DNA from: Amorphophallus konjac
Taxonomy: Eukaryota > Streptophyta > Magnoliopsida > Alismatales > Araceae
NCBI GenBank assembly: GCA_022559845.1
Contig: CM040128.1
Coordinates: forward strand, 79,795,247-79,859,246
Direction: 5' to 3'
Length of the DNA: 64,000 nucleotides
The translations under genes and the position numbers were made by a program. This document shows, piece after piece, positions 10,191 to 20,765 of this stretch. Positions within the stretch are counted from its first letter, which is position 1, and the number at the start of each line of letters is the position of its first letter. The notes under the pieces were generated by a model, which was not told the DNA's origin, searched no databases, and saw nothing but the letters and a program-made list of their open reading frames with translations.

Positions 10191-10339
10191 CTAGCCAGTC
10201 CTAGAACAGTCTTCCACTCGCCGTTCCTTCCGAGTTTTTTGAAGCTTTATTAAGGTGTTGCCGCTCTCGGGAGCCCACCTCCAGTTGTCAGGTTCCGCCA
10301 CTCCTTGTGGGCGCGTTCCCTGTATCTCCCTTACGCTCG

Positions 10340-10690
10340 GGTCAAGGGGAGATGCTGCCGAATTTTTGTTAGAAATGATAACATATTAAAAAGATAAAAG
10401 GAAGCAACCAACAAATGGAACGACCACACGTTAAAAAAGTCTAAAAGAAAGCAACAAACAAATAAAAAAGATAACAATGGTAAAATGCTTTAACCGAGAC
10501 AAGGGAACCGTAATCAACTCAAAGAGAGCCGAATCGAACAACAACTAAGTAACTTGAACATCCATCCTCAGGAGAGAAAGAATGAAAGTTGATCAAGAGA
10601 AAGAGAGAAGAAACCCATGCAAACTTAGTAAAATCAAGAGAGAAAAGAAGAGAGAAAAGACATAAGAATGGAGGAGGAATGGGCTCCCCA
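10340..10690 (+). other. Second polypurine/TGCTGCCGAA junction and A-rich stretch
   Basis: AAGGGGAGA (10344-10352) then TGCTGCCGAA at 10353, as at 4497. The following 300 bases are A-rich with AAAAAGTCTAAAAGAAAGCAA-like phrases. No coding signal. Confidence 0.3.
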
Positions 10691-11275
10691 TGTCCTTCGC
10701 CGGTACACCCTCTAGCCACCCTTCTCTGGTACGCCCGCTCGCGCCCTTCCCTGGCACGCTCCCTTCCGCCCTTCTTCACCGGTACGCCTTCCACCGCCCT
10801 TCGCCGGTACACCTGCTCGCGTCCTTCGCCGGCACGCCCCAGCCTAGTGGCTCTCCGCCGGCACACACATCCACAGCCCTTCGCCGGCACGCCCCTTCCA
10901 ACCCTTCGCCGGTACGCCCCTCCAGCCACCTTCGCCGGCACGCTCTCCCCACACTCAATGGAACCCCTTTCACCCTTTGTCCGGCATACTTGGCCCGGCC
11001 CTTCGCCGTCACGCCTCCCCTTTCTTTCCCCGACACACCCATTCTGGCCTCTTCGCCAGCATGCTCCTGTGACCCCCTTACCGGCACGCTCCCTCCCTAC
11101 GCTCAGCGGTACGCCTGCACGTCCTTCACCGGCACGCCCATCCGCGCCCCCTCGCCGGCACGCCTGTTCGCGCCTTCGCCGGCACACACGCCAGCCTGCC
11201 CCTTCACTGGCACACTCTCCCAGCCCCTCTCCGGCACGCTCTCCATGCCTTCGTCGGTACACCCCTTTTTGCCCC
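10690..11275 (+). repeat. CGGCAC array 3
   Basis: About 20 irregular units built around CCTTCGCCGGCACGCC, each with a GCCGGC palindrome, spaced about 25-40 bases. Overlapping P/R/A-rich ORFs on both strands (for example 10519-11322 minus) come from the repeat composition. Confidence 0.7.
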
Positions 11276-11279
11276 CAAC

Positions 11280-11568
11280 GTCCCACTTTTCCTTCCAAAA
11301 TAAATATATATAAATATGTCATGATAATGATAATGATAATAATGATAATAAATTAATAAAAATTATGATAAATAAATAAACCCGAATATATATATATATG
11401 AGAAATAAACAAAAAATGTGAAATAATAATAATAATAGTAAAAAAGGAAAGGGAAAATATAATAGTAATAATAATAAACAAAATGGAGAAATCATCCAGA
11501 ATAAATACATAAAAGGAAAATAAGCAATTATATATATATACACATAATTTAAAGCCCAAATAAAGAAA
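11280..11568. other. AT-rich low-complexity stretch before the LINE
   Basis: ATAATGATAATAATG-type runs and two ATATATAT tracts. The LINE target sequence TGGTAAAAT lies at its right end. Confidence 0.6.
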
Positions 11569-11578
11569 ATGGTAAAAT
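11569..11578 (+). repeat. Left target-site duplication of the LINE
   Basis: ATGGTAAAAT, preceded by AAA, is repeated directly after the LINE poly(A) at 17464-17473. Confidence 0.85.
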
Positions 11579-11696
11579 AGCTCAAGGTAAAGAGATTCCA
11601 ACAGATAGTTTCTAGAGAGAGAGTGTTAGAGAGAGAAGCTCTGCATTTCCCGCGTTGATACTTCGCTCTTCCGGTGTGCTCCCCGCCCTGCCGGCG

Positions 11697-13130
11697 ATGG
11701 CTGGTGTGGCCGGGGAGGTTTCTGCTCCTCTGCTAGCGAAGGAAGTTTGCGCTTCTGAGACGATACAGGCTGTGCCTCGAAGATCATATGCTCAGATGGT
11801 CATGGAAGTCCATCGCCGTCCTGTTCCTTCTCTTCAGGTGAAACCCCCTGCGTTCACAGATAAGGGTGAGCCGGCTGTGTTTTTTTCTCAAGATGAAGTT
11901 CAGACCTCCTGTTCCTCACTCCAAAATGCTATTATTGCCAAGTGTTCGTATGGCCGGCCTAATATACCAGAGATTAAGCTGTGTCTGGCGCAGCGTTTAC
12001 ATCTGAAATCTGAATTTATCTTGAGTAGACTTAATGCCAGACATGTTTTGGTCAGATTGGGTTCGGAGGAGGATTTCCTTCGTGTTCTTCTGCAAAAAAA
12101 TCTTTATATCAAAGGTTTCCTGTTTAGATTCTTTAGATGGTCCCATGATTTCGACTTCAATGCGGATCCTTCTACTATCCCGATATGGATTGGTTGTCCT
12201 TCTATTCCTGTTAATTTCTACCATGAGGATATGCTCCGATCGATTGCAGGCAATATTGGTCCAGTTCTTCGAATTCATGATGCCACAATAGCTATGACGA
12301 ACACATCTGAAGCCTTAGTTTGTGTTGAAATGGATCTTGATTTACAGAGGAAAGACAAGATTTGGATCGGTATTGAAAATGCAAGATTCTGGCAGCCGAT
12401 TAACTATTATCGGGTGCCTCATCTATGTTCATTCTGCCACAAGATTGGGCACCTGGAAAAGGAATGTAAAAAGAATCGAGGTACAAACCTGCCTCGGGCG
12501 AATTTGACAGGAAAAACAGATCGTCCGGAGGTTAAGCATGTCTCCTGGCAAAACATTAAGTCAAGGCCGGTAATGTCAAATCCCCCTTTAATTGCAGATA
12601 CAGGGAATAGATTTTCAGTTTTTAATCAAGTTCTGGAAAGTTCGGAGATGATTGATGGTGTTGCTCAGAGAAAGGAAACTACAGGGATTAACTCGGTCTG
12701 TGATCCTGCGGAAAACAATCGGATCTCAGATGCATTGGAAAAGGAAAATCCTGGTCCCTCATATGTTGCTTGTAGTAATGCTCCTTCGGGAATGACTCTA
12801 GAGAAACCTCCCTATAATACAGAGGCTTCGGATTCTGTTGAGCTGCCTTCAATTCAAAGTTATTATGAGACTACTCAGGGGATTTTAAATTCTTTCTGTT
12901 CAGACAAATTGGTAATAAATACAGAGAATTCAGAGCTCATTTCTAAAATTTCGAAGGATGAGAATATCAAAATGTTTGGGGGTCAGACACAAAAAGGAAA
13001 GGAGCTGCTTCAAGTATCAAAACCAATTGAAGTTTCAGTTTTGCCAGGTGTCTTATTCAGTGATGCCCGATTGACAAGGGCTAAAGCCAAAAGCCTGATC
13101 ACTAAATCTATGCCTTATAACCCATGTTAA
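11697..13130 (+). CDS. LINE ORF1 protein (DUF4283-like plus zinc knuckle)
   Basis: From the first ATG in frame the product is 477 residues. Residues about 75-240 match the plant L1 ORF1 layout (DUF4283-type RNA-binding region, with FLFRFFRWSHDFDF and PIWIGCPSIPVNFYHEDML). A CCHC knuckle follows, CSFCHKIGHLEKEC (C-x2-C-x4-H-x4-C), near residue 248. The remaining 220 residues are serine/glutamate-rich and low in conservation, as usual. ORF1 proteins coat LINE RNA. The frame is open 42 bases further upstream but without an ATG, so 11697 is preferred. Its stop codon overlaps the ORF2 start. Confidence 0.88.
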   Translation: MAGVAGEVSAPLLAKEVCASETIQAVPRRSYAQMVMEVHRRPVPSLQVKPPAFTDKGEPAVFFSQDEVQTSCSSLQNAIIAKCSYGRPNIPEIKLCLAQRLHLKSEFILSRLNARHVLVRLGSEEDFLRVLLQKNLYIKGFLFRFFRWSHDFDFNADPSTIPIWIGCPSIPVNFYHEDMLRSIAGNIGPVLRIHDATIAMTNTSEALVCVEMDLDLQRKDKIWIGIENARFWQPINYYRVPHLCSFCHKIGHLEKECKKNRGTNLPRANLTGKTDRPEVKHVSWQNIKSRPVMSNPPLIADTGNRFSVFNQVLESSEMIDGVAQRKETTGINSVCDPAENNRISDALEKENPGPSYVACSNAPSGMTLEKPPYNTEASDSVELPSIQSYYETTQGILNSFCSDKLVINTENSELISKISKDENIKMFGGQTQKGKELLQVSKPIEVSVLPGVLFSDARLTRAKAKSLITKSMPYNPC

Positions 13131-16100
13131 ACTCTGCGTTAATTTGGAATGTCAGGGGTATTGGTAATAAAGCTACTCAAAGGAGTTTGGCTCATCATAT
13201 TAGTGTCAATAAAGCAGGTTTGGTGGCTATCTCTGAACCTCGAATTAACCTTAATAGAGCTCACACAATAGCCCGGAAGATTAATATGCAGTCATTTGTT
13301 GGAAATGACGGGGATGCCTCCAAGATATGGATTATGTACAAATCAAGTATATGTTTAGATATTGTTGAGTCTCATCCACAATATCTAACTGTTGGTATAA
13401 AGGACAATGATAAGGTAACTCTGCTCTTCACTGCAGTATATGCCTCCTGCTCAGTTAGCGAACGTAGAATTCTTTTTGATGCTTTAATGGAGTTCAGTCG
13501 AGATGTTAAAATCCCTTGGTTACTAGGAGGTGATTTTAACTGCATTGCATCTCCGGATGAAAAATGTGGTGGTTCTTTTTCTTCTATGACTGCTATGACT
13601 GATTTTCAAGGCTTCTTAGCAGCGGTTGGCTTAGTAGATGCAGGCTTTTCTGGCTCATTATACACTTGGTCAAATAATCAGATTGGCTCTTCCTCCATCA
13701 AAGCTCGATTGGACAGGATTCTACTTAACTCATACTGGGTTAGCTCACCTAATTTTCTTTCAGTTAAACATTTAGTCCGTGGCCCTTCAGATCATGCCCC
13801 CTTATTGATGACTTTGAAGTCCACTCAACATTCTCCTGGGAGATTTATGTATCAACATATGTGGCACTCTCATGATAATTTCTTAGCTTTTGTTAACGAA
13901 AGTTGGCATAAATATTCACATACAGATGTTCACCCTTTTGTTACTCTTCAGTACAAGTTAAAATGTTTGAAGGCTGACTTACAAAAATGGAACAAAGAAT
14001 TCTTTGGCAACATATTTCAGGCTAAGAGCAGAGCTGAGACTTTTGTTACACAGGCTCAAATAAATTTTGATTCTGATCCATCTGTGAACAACCGAATTCA
14101 GATGCAGAAAGCTAATGCTGAATTGCGTCTTATCTTATTCAGAGAAGAGATGTATTGGTTTCAAAAGTCTAGGGTGGAATGGATCTCTTGTGGTGATCGT
14201 AACACCCAATTTTTCCATCATTACACTCAAGTTAAAAGGCAGAGGAACTTCATCCACAAGTTAAAAATTAATGAGGAGTGGGTGGATGATCAAATTGTTC
14301 TAGCTGATGGTGCAGTGGACTTCTTTAAGTCCCTTCTGTCCTCTGAACCTCATACAATTGAAGATAGAATCTTTGAAGCAATTCCTTCTTTGATTAATAA
14401 TGAGCAGAATTCTTCTTTGTGTTTAATTCCTTCAGCAGATGAGGTTAAGAAAGCTGCATTTTCTTTATCTGGAAACAGTTCCCCTGGCCCAGATGGATTC
14501 ACTGGGGGTTTTTTCTCCCATTGCTGGGATATAGTTGCAGATGATGTGGTTAAAGCTGTCCAAAGCTTCTTCCAAGGGTGGGGACTACCTCAAGGCATCA
14601 CTTCCACTATTATCTGCCTAGTCCCTAAGAAGAAAAGTCCCACCACATATGCTGATTTCAGGCCAATTAGTTTGTGCAATTTCACTTATAAAATTGTCTC
14701 AAAAATCATATGTGAGAGGTTGAGTCCAATTCTTCCAATGATTATATCAAAGGAGCAAAGTGGATTTGTGTATGGCAGAAATCTTGCTGACAATTTTCTG
14801 ATGGCCAAGGAGATGATTATAGATATTGATAAGCCTGTGCGGGGTCATAATATAATCATGCAACTTGATATGGCTAAAGCCTATGATCGTTTGGAATGGG
14901 ATTTTCTATTCAAGGTTCTTAGGAGCTTTGGTTTCTGCAACAGATTTATTTCTTTGATCTCTCAATTACTGGTAAACTGCTGGTTTTCTATTTCCTTTAA
15001 TGGTCAAATCAAGGGTTACTTCAAATCTACCAGAGGAGTTCGTCAAGGAGACCCCCTTGCTCCATCTTTATTCATTATTGCTGAAGAGGTCATGAGTAGG
15101 GGCCTTGCACAACTTTTTCTATCTGGTCGATGTAAATATTTTCACCTCTCTAGAAGAGCTCAGCCCATAACCCACTTACTATATGCTGATGATTCTCTGA
15201 TATTCATAAATGGTGGTATGGCCTCTATAAAGCAGCTAATGTTGTTCCTGGGGAGATATCAAGCTGCATCCGGTCAATGCATTAATGCTCACAAAAGCTA
15301 CTCCCTAACTGCTAAGAAAATGCCTCAGTGTTCTATTGCTCGGATAACCCAATTGACAGGATACTGCTTAAGGAAGGGCAGCATCATTTACCTTGGCATT
15401 CCTCTCTTTAAGGGTCGTGTGAAGACTCCTCACTTCAAGTACCTCGTTGATAAAATTAATATCAGATTGGCTGGTTGGCAAAGCAAGATGTTATCACAGG
15501 CAGGCAGACTGGTTCTGATTAGGACAGTATTATCTACTATACCAGTATACACAGCAAATGCAGCATCAATCCCATACACTATTTTAAAACAGATTGAAAG
15601 TATCTCCTCAAACTTTTTCTGGCAGGGCTTTGAAAATTCCCATAGGAAGCATTGGGTCTCATGGGAAAGAATCTGCTGTCCGATAGAAGAAGGAGGTCTT
15701 GGAATCAGAAAATTGAAGGAAATTCAGCAATGCTGTTATGTGAAATTGATTTGGCAGGCTATAAATAGTAATTCTCCCTGGGCTACGTTTGTTAGAAGCA
15801 AATATCTAAATGGTCGGCATATTTCAGAATGTAAAGTTCCTTTTTTAGCAGGGATTAAGAAACAAGACTTTGAGAAGGCTAAAACCATCTATATGGCAGG
15901 CTCTAGAATGATTATCCAGGACGGGGCCAACACAAATTTTCTCAAGGACTGCTGGCATAAAGACACATCCCTGGCCAACCTTTTTTCCATGCAGACTGAC
16001 ACAGATTCCTTAAACTGCTCTGTTCAAGAGGTTCTAGCCAATCGTCTACATCCTGTTTGGGAAAAATTTGAAGACCAGCAGCTGAAAGACCAGCTTCAAG

Positions 16101-17278
16101 CTATGGTTTTACATAGAGGGGAAGACATCCCTGTTTGGACACTATCAAGCACAGGCAAATTTAGTTTTAAAACTGCGTTCAGCATATGCAGACATCAAAC
16201 TCCTCGGCTGGATGTAAAGTTTAAAAACCTTTGGCAGAATTTCCTCTCTCCCCGAGCTTCTATATTTTGTTGGAAAGTTTTGTGCCAAGCTGTTCATGTT
16301 GATACATTAATTCAGAAGAGTGGTATAAGTCTGGCCTCCTGCTGCAACTGCTGCTCTTCTGTCCAGAACATTGAAGATATGGACCATCTTTTTGTTACTA
16401 GTGATATAGCTACTTTTCTTTGGTATAGATTTGGATCCCTGATCAATGCTAGCTGTCTGGAACTTAGCAACATAACAAGTAGGCTGAAGTCTGCAATAAA
16501 CAAGGCTGCTCTTCACAAACCAAAATCATTTATATCCCTACTGCTTATCATCCTGATAATCTGGGAGACATGGAAATATAGATGCAGAGTAAGATATGAA
16601 GGTAAATATCTAAGCTTTCTCAACATTGCAGATCATATAATTGCAGAGGTTGCATATGCTGTCAGCAAGATTAAATTTAAGCAAGGGGTCAACACAGGAT
16701 ATCTGGGAATTCTGCAGGAATTTGGCATTGCTATCAACCATTTCTACCCAAATGTTCTAAGTGTTCGATGGGTTGCTCCTGCTGAAGGTTTGGCTCTAAA
16801 TGTGGATGGTGCTAGTAAGGGGAACCCAGGTTTAGCAGGAGGGGGTGGCTGCTTCAGAGACAAAAATGGGAAACTCATCATGGGTTTTGCTTTCTTCTAT
16901 GGCTCTGGAACAAACATGGCTGCAGAAGGTCGTGCTCTGTTGGATGGTTTAAGGCTGGCAAAAATTCATGGCATCTCTTTGGCTGTGATATATACTGATT
17001 CAATGGCTTTAATTGATATGTTGACTTCAAAACGAGACCCCCCGTGGACCCTTCTTCCCTGGTGGCAGGATCTTATTCAACTGTTTCCAACATTTAACTG
17101 TCCTATTGTTCATTCCTATAGAGAGGCTAACCAAGTGGCAGATGCATTAGCTAACTATGCAGTTGTAAAGGGTAGTAGCTATGTATTTTCATGTTTTCGG
17201 GAGTTGCCATTGTTGGCCAAGGGGTTTATTTTAGTTGATGCTTGGGGTTTGCCAAACATCCGTGTTAAGCTTGTATAG
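13124..17278 (+). CDS. LINE ORF2: endonuclease, reverse transcriptase, RNase H (1384 aa)
   Basis: Residues 1-220 form an APE-type endonuclease (LIWNVRGIGNK at the start, GDFNCI in the middle, SDHAPLLM near its end). The reverse transcriptase follows at about 440-745, with NSSPGPDGFTGGFF, RPISLCNFTYKI, QLDMAKAYDRLEW, GVRQGDPLAPSLF and the catalytic LLYADDSLIF near residue 688. A cysteine-rich zf-RVT-like segment lies near 1040-1090. The C-terminus (about 1225-1350) is an RNase H with NVDGASKGNPG, AAEGRALLDGL, YTDSMAL and ANQVADALA, giving D-E-D-D. There is no internal stop. ATG at 13124 overlaps the ORF1 stop in ATGTTAA, suggesting coupled reinitiation. Confidence 0.95.
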   Translation: MLNSALIWNVRGIGNKATQRSLAHHISVNKAGLVAISEPRINLNRAHTIARKINMQSFVGNDGDASKIWIMYKSSICLDIVESHPQYLTVGIKDNDKVTLLFTAVYASCSVSERRILFDALMEFSRDVKIPWLLGGDFNCIASPDEKCGGSFSSMTAMTDFQGFLAAVGLVDAGFSGSLYTWSNNQIGSSSIKARLDRILLNSYWVSSPNFLSVKHLVRGPSDHAPLLMTLKSTQHSPGRFMYQHMWHSHDNFLAFVNESWHKYSHTDVHPFVTLQYKLKCLKADLQKWNKEFFGNIFQAKSRAETFVTQAQINFDSDPSVNNRIQMQKANAELRLILFREEMYWFQKSRVEWISCGDRNTQFFHHYTQVKRQRNFIHKLKINEEWVDDQIVLADGAVDFFKSLLSSEPHTIEDRIFEAIPSLINNEQNSSLCLIPSADEVKKAAFSLSGNSSPGPDGFTGGFFSHCWDIVADDVVKAVQSFFQGWGLPQGITSTIICLVPKKKSPTTYADFRPISLCNFTYKIVSKIICERLSPILPMIISKEQSGFVYGRNLADNFLMAKEMIIDIDKPVRGHNIIMQLDMAKAYDRLEWDFLFKVLRSFGFCNRFISLISQLLVNCWFSISFNGQIKGYFKSTRGVRQGDPLAPSLFIIAEEVMSRGLAQLFLSGRCKYFHLSRRAQPITHLLYADDSLIFINGGMASIKQLMLFLGRYQAASGQCINAHKSYSLTAKKMPQCSIARITQLTGYCLRKGSIIYLGIPLFKGRVKTPHFKYLVDKINIRLAGWQSKMLSQAGRLVLIRTVLSTIPVYTANAASIPYTILKQIESISSNFFWQGFENSHRKHWVSWERICCPIEEGGLGIRKLKEIQQCCYVKLIWQAINSNSPWATFVRSKYLNGRHISECKVPFLAGIKKQDFEKAKTIYMAGSRMIIQDGANTNFLKDCWHKDTSLANLFSMQTDTDSLNCSVQEVLANRLHPVWEKFEDQQLKDQLQAMVLHRGEDIPVWTLSSTGKFSFKTAFSICRHQTPRLDVKFKNLWQNFLSPRASIFCWKVLCQAVHVDTLIQKSGISLASCCNCCSSVQNIEDMDHLFVTSDIATFLWYRFGSLINASCLELSNITSRLKSAINKAALHKPKSFISLLLIILIIWETWKYRCRVRYEGKYLSFLNIADHIIAEVAYAVSKIKFKQGVNTGYLGILQEFGIAINHFYPNVLSVRWVAPAEGLALNVDGASKGNPGLAGGGGCFRDKNGKLIMGFAFFYGSGTNMAAEGRALLDGLRLAKIHGISLAVIYTDSMALIDMLTSKRDPPWTLLPWWQDLIQLFPTFNCPIVHSYREANQVADALANYAVVKGSSYVFSCFRELPLLAKGFILVDAWGLPNIRVKLV

Positions 17279-17463
17279 GAGTTTCTTCATTTCATATACA
17301 AGAGGCTTTATCCTCTATTGATGATGTAACCACACTTTGATAGCAATAAAATGAGCATCTAGTAGGTGATTGGTGGAGTGAGAACATTCCCGTCCTTTGG
17401 ATGGGGGTGCACTCTCCCTATTCTCTTCCTAGATGACTGGCTTTATACAAAAAAAAAAAAAAA

Positions 17464-17473
17464 ATGGTAAAAT
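17464..17473 (+). repeat. Right target-site duplication of the LINE
   Basis: ATGGTAAAAT directly after the poly(A), identical to 11569-11578. Confidence 0.85.
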
Positions 17474-19123
17474 CTATGTTGCAGCCCCGTCTCTCCCGTG
17501 ACCCGATGCTGAAGGAACAACAATGCCGCCCTTCCAGGTTGGGTCTGTGTCTTGGGAATTATCCCGAAATGGCCATGGCCCGGCCTCACCTCGGGCTGAC
17601 ATTCCGATTAAACCGGACTCGTTTCTCAGGCCGGATCCTTTCCGAGCCACTACTAAAATTGTCGCACGTTCGGCAGACATTTGAATGGGTTCACCTCAGT
17701 TTTCGCCGCATTTCTATTACGGACCTGTGTCTGAACATGAAAAGACCCGTGAGCAACCAACATGGCCGACGGCTCCAACCCCGACGTGGTCGTGACCCAG
17801 TATTACTCCGGGCCGATAGCTCGTCAAATCGGATTCACCCTATCAGGATTCGTTCCCGCCCTTTCATTGAAATTACCGCAAACTCGGCATACATTTGTAC
17901 GAGGTTGTTCCTATCTACGTCGCACCTTCAATATGGACCCTTGTCCGAATATCAAGTGGTCAGCAAGTGACCGACAGAAATCTGAATAGAACGAGATGGC
18001 TCCTGTCATCCCTGGACCATATACATGGGAATATCAATAAGGCCTTTGTGGGCTGTGCTTGGACCTCGGGTCCGTCCCGATTATGGTCATTGTCTGACCC
18101 ACACCCTCGGCCTATAGCTCACTTCTTTCGAACATGTTTTGGTTTTGGAATCTAGTCCCGGGACTCTTCTCCGTTGCCCTTTGGCACCGGGAACATTAAT
18201 GATGCCCACGCAAGTCCCGTTTGGACCGCGGGAGGCGCCCCCGGTATGGTCCCGACTCAATCTCGCACCGGGCCAATAAATTCGCTAGTTTCCTGCTACA
18301 CTAACCGAGATTTAACCGAATGTTTTCAATGTCTCGGAATAATGTATTTGCCGTATCACGGCATACATATGTTCCAGGTCCTCCTGCGAGGATTATGATT
18401 TTCTCAGGCCGGACACCCGTCCGAATATTAAACGGTCTCTCGAATGGCCGACACGTTTCGAACGTCTACTTCCCTAGACACAGGGCTTTTCAGCCGATTC
18501 AAGGGATATTCCCTCGTTGTCCCTTGGCACCGAAATATTAATGACGCTCATGCAAGTCTTGTTTCTACCGCGGGGGGCCCACCGCAGTATGGTCGCAGCT
18601 TGCTCTTGCACCGGGCCAACAGATTTACTAGTTTTTGACCGCTCCAACCGAGGCTCAGCCGAACGTTTTCCGCTCTTCCGAACAAAAAATTTATCGTACC
18701 TCGGCATACATGCGTTCTGATTTTCCCGCAACAACCACGATTTTCTCGAGCCGGACATTCGTCCGAACATTAAATGGTCAGTACACGACTGACATGACCG
18801 CGAATGGTTTTCTTCTCACCCACGTGCGAGGATTTCAATACCTCGTAATAGACCTTCCATGCAATTGATTTCTTGGCCATGAGGCCCTGAATCCCGACGA
18901 TTAATCAAGGGTGTTCCTTCGTATGGGGGATGTAAATGACGACGTGACCTTTATGGCGCGGCGGGTTTTGGTCCCGACACGAACCACACAATGGTCTGAC
19001 CGAGTCAGATCGAGCGCACCATGGGCTCTTCAGAGCCCGAATAAATTATCACTCAGTGACTGGCACGCCCACGCACTTAACAGATGAACCACCTGAACAA
19101 GCGAATTTTAGTGCGTCCAAACA
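17474..19123. mobile_element. Block F, right part: imperfect ~343-base tandem repeats, no genes
   Basis: Two recognisable copies of a 343-base unit start at 18183 and 18526 (GGCACCG..A.ATTAATGA, then CAAGTC..GTTT, GCACCGGGCCAA, CGGCATACAT and TTTCTC.(A/G)GCCGGAC). More diverged copies reach back to about 17475. Each unit carries a CGGAC-NNNN-GTCCG hairpin (18413 and 18752 regions). The end (18901-19069) matches 4844-4995. At about 19124 the sequence switches abruptly to the E LTR. No coding signal. Confidence 0.5.
18901..19069. repeat. Segment homologous to 4844-4995
   Basis: Same orientation, from TTAATCAAGGG to TGACTGGCACGCC. This copy has an extra CAGAGCCCGAATAAATTATC-like insert relative to the left one. 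Confidence 0.5.
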
Positions 19124-20765
19124 CGAGTCGAGAATGCTACACCCCGGGACCACACCGTACCACGACACCTGGCCCCGACGAAGTGCATAGCATCCGTCAG
19201 GCCACGGGTCGACACGTGGATCGAGAACCACACACCCGGGACTCGAATCGGTCAAAACAAAAACACCGGGTTAGACTGGCACATGGGAGGTTCATCCTGG
19301 GCCGCTCAAGGGACATGCGGCCAGGAAGGAGCCGTACAAGTGCACTAATCGGACTAACCCAAAGAGAGGATAGGCGGTTAGGGTTGAACCGCCCAAGGGG
19401 ATGTGCAGCTAAGGGTCGCCCGCACAACCCAACTGACCTACTCCAGTGTCGGTCAAAACGGTTTTGACCAAACCGCACAACCCGACCGACACCCAACTAT
19501 TGACCAAAGGTCAACGGGGACATGCGGTCAGCGCCTGGCCGCACAACCCCACGGAAAGATAGACGGCTGGGGACCAGCCGCCCATGGGGGGACATGCGGA
19601 CCTCTCCTGGCCACACATCGCATGTATGGTCTATCGTCCGACCGCACAACCCCAAAACCAGAATGAGAAGAGTGGACCAAAGCCAGCCGCCCATACGATG
19701 GACGGGCCCTAGTTCGATCGCCTAACTGTCACGGCGGGTGAACCCAGGGGGTCGCCCGATCGTGGCCTTTCCACGCCCCGTTCGAGCCAAAACGAAGGGG
19801 ATACAGGCACAACCACCCTGGCAATCACATGGACTCCGACCGGAGTCAAAACGATGCACGAATCGCGAGAAACGGGTGATTCTATCGAAGTTACCCAAAA
19901 AGGGTTTCCGAGCTTCCCGGATCCCTACCGGTCCAACGGGACCACCAATCGAGATGAAATCAGGGGGAAAAGAATGCTCTCGCCCCAAGGAATCTGTTGA
20001 CAGTAACTGATCTGGAAACCGTCGCCATTTCCTGACCGACACTACGAAACCTACAAAACCACGGTTTCGCTAGAACTGACCCAAACTCAGCCGTTTCTAC
20101 GTCGAACGACGTGCAATGGCAGGGAAAATGGGCAGAACACAGTAGTGTCCCGTCACCCTACCTCCACCGAAGAAACCACGCGTCGAAGCGACTAATCCAC
20201 GTCGAAAACTACCCGGAACGCGAACGACGCCATCTCAGAATCCACCAAGGGATCGCGCCCGCAACTGCCTCGATCCTCGCCCATCCTCACCCGCGCCGCC
20301 TCCACCTCGCCCCCACCTCGCTCCGTCGACCGCCGGAGAAGAGAGGGAAGAAGGAGAGCGTGAGAGAAGAGAGAGGGAGGGAGGGTGAGAAATGAGAGGG
20401 GAGAGAGAGAAAGGGGGTTTATATAGGAAAATCCAGAAATTCTGAAAAATATCAAAAAAATATAAAATCACACCCTCGCGATCCTCGGAACGCACCGATC
20501 GTGATGGTACCACCCGTGCTCAGGTGAACGACCCGGTTCACCCGCAACGAGGTTCCGAAGGAATTATCGAAACACATACCGGGAATCGGAAAACATACGC
20601 GGAAAAGTCGTGGACGCGCTCCGGGCCTCCGAAACAGCTCCGGATCGCGTCGATCCGAACACGAAAGATGTCTGAAACATCATTTCGGACACAACGAAGC
20701 TAGATTCACCGGTAACGTAGATCCGGGACCCGAGAAGAAGGATCCAAAAATTCTGGGGCATTACA
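19124..20765 (-). repeat. 3' LTR of element E, truncated at its distal end
   Basis: On the minus strand it starts TGTAATGCCCC at 20765, directly after a polypurine tract, and matches the right-hand E LTR (54394 down to about 52983). A minus TATA sequence lies at 20425-20418, followed by a C/T-rich run (20400-20330). Similarity to the right copy stops at about 19124, where block F sequence begins, so roughly half of the LTR is missing. About 285 bases (19270-19555) are absent from the right copy and look like an internal duplication of the GCCGCCCATGGGGGGAC-type segment. Confidence 0.8.

Larger units (their letters stand above)
3949..11578. mobile_element. Block F, left part: hairpin-rich tandem-array repeat region, probably non-autonomous LTR element(s)
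   Basis: No ORF here has recognisable coding character; lysine/glutamate-rich frames near 7250-7420 are purine tracts. The block contains, in order: GC-rich short repeats (4130-4330), an LTR-start-like site (4497), a segment homologous to 18901-19069 (4844-4995), a three-copy repeat (5935-6170), a 29-31 base hairpin array (6765-7225), a 49-59 base array (7386-8265), an LTR-like unit with TATA and AATAAA (8331 to about 9720), and three CGGCAC arrays. It is interrupted at 11578 by a LINE and appears to resume at 17474. Several nested or degenerate LTR elements may be superimposed; I could not pair complete LTRs. Confidence 0.5.
11579..17463 (+). mobile_element. Full-length plant L1-type LINE retrotransposon
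   Basis: Complete structure: short 5' UTR (11579-11696), ORF1 (11697-13130), ORF2 (13124-17278), 3' UTR (17279 to about 17448) and a poly(A) tail ending 17463, flanked by a perfect duplication of at least 10 bases (up to 13 counting the A-run). It is inserted in the AT-rich end of the block F left part. Both ORFs are open, so it is young and could be competent, or was until recently. ORF2 is codon-biased to AT-rich third positions, unlike its GC-rich surroundings. Confidence 0.95.

Noticed and set aside
10519..11356. Long overlapping ORFs on both strands
   Set aside because: Produced by the GC-rich CGGCAC repeat composition; the residues simply mirror the repeat.
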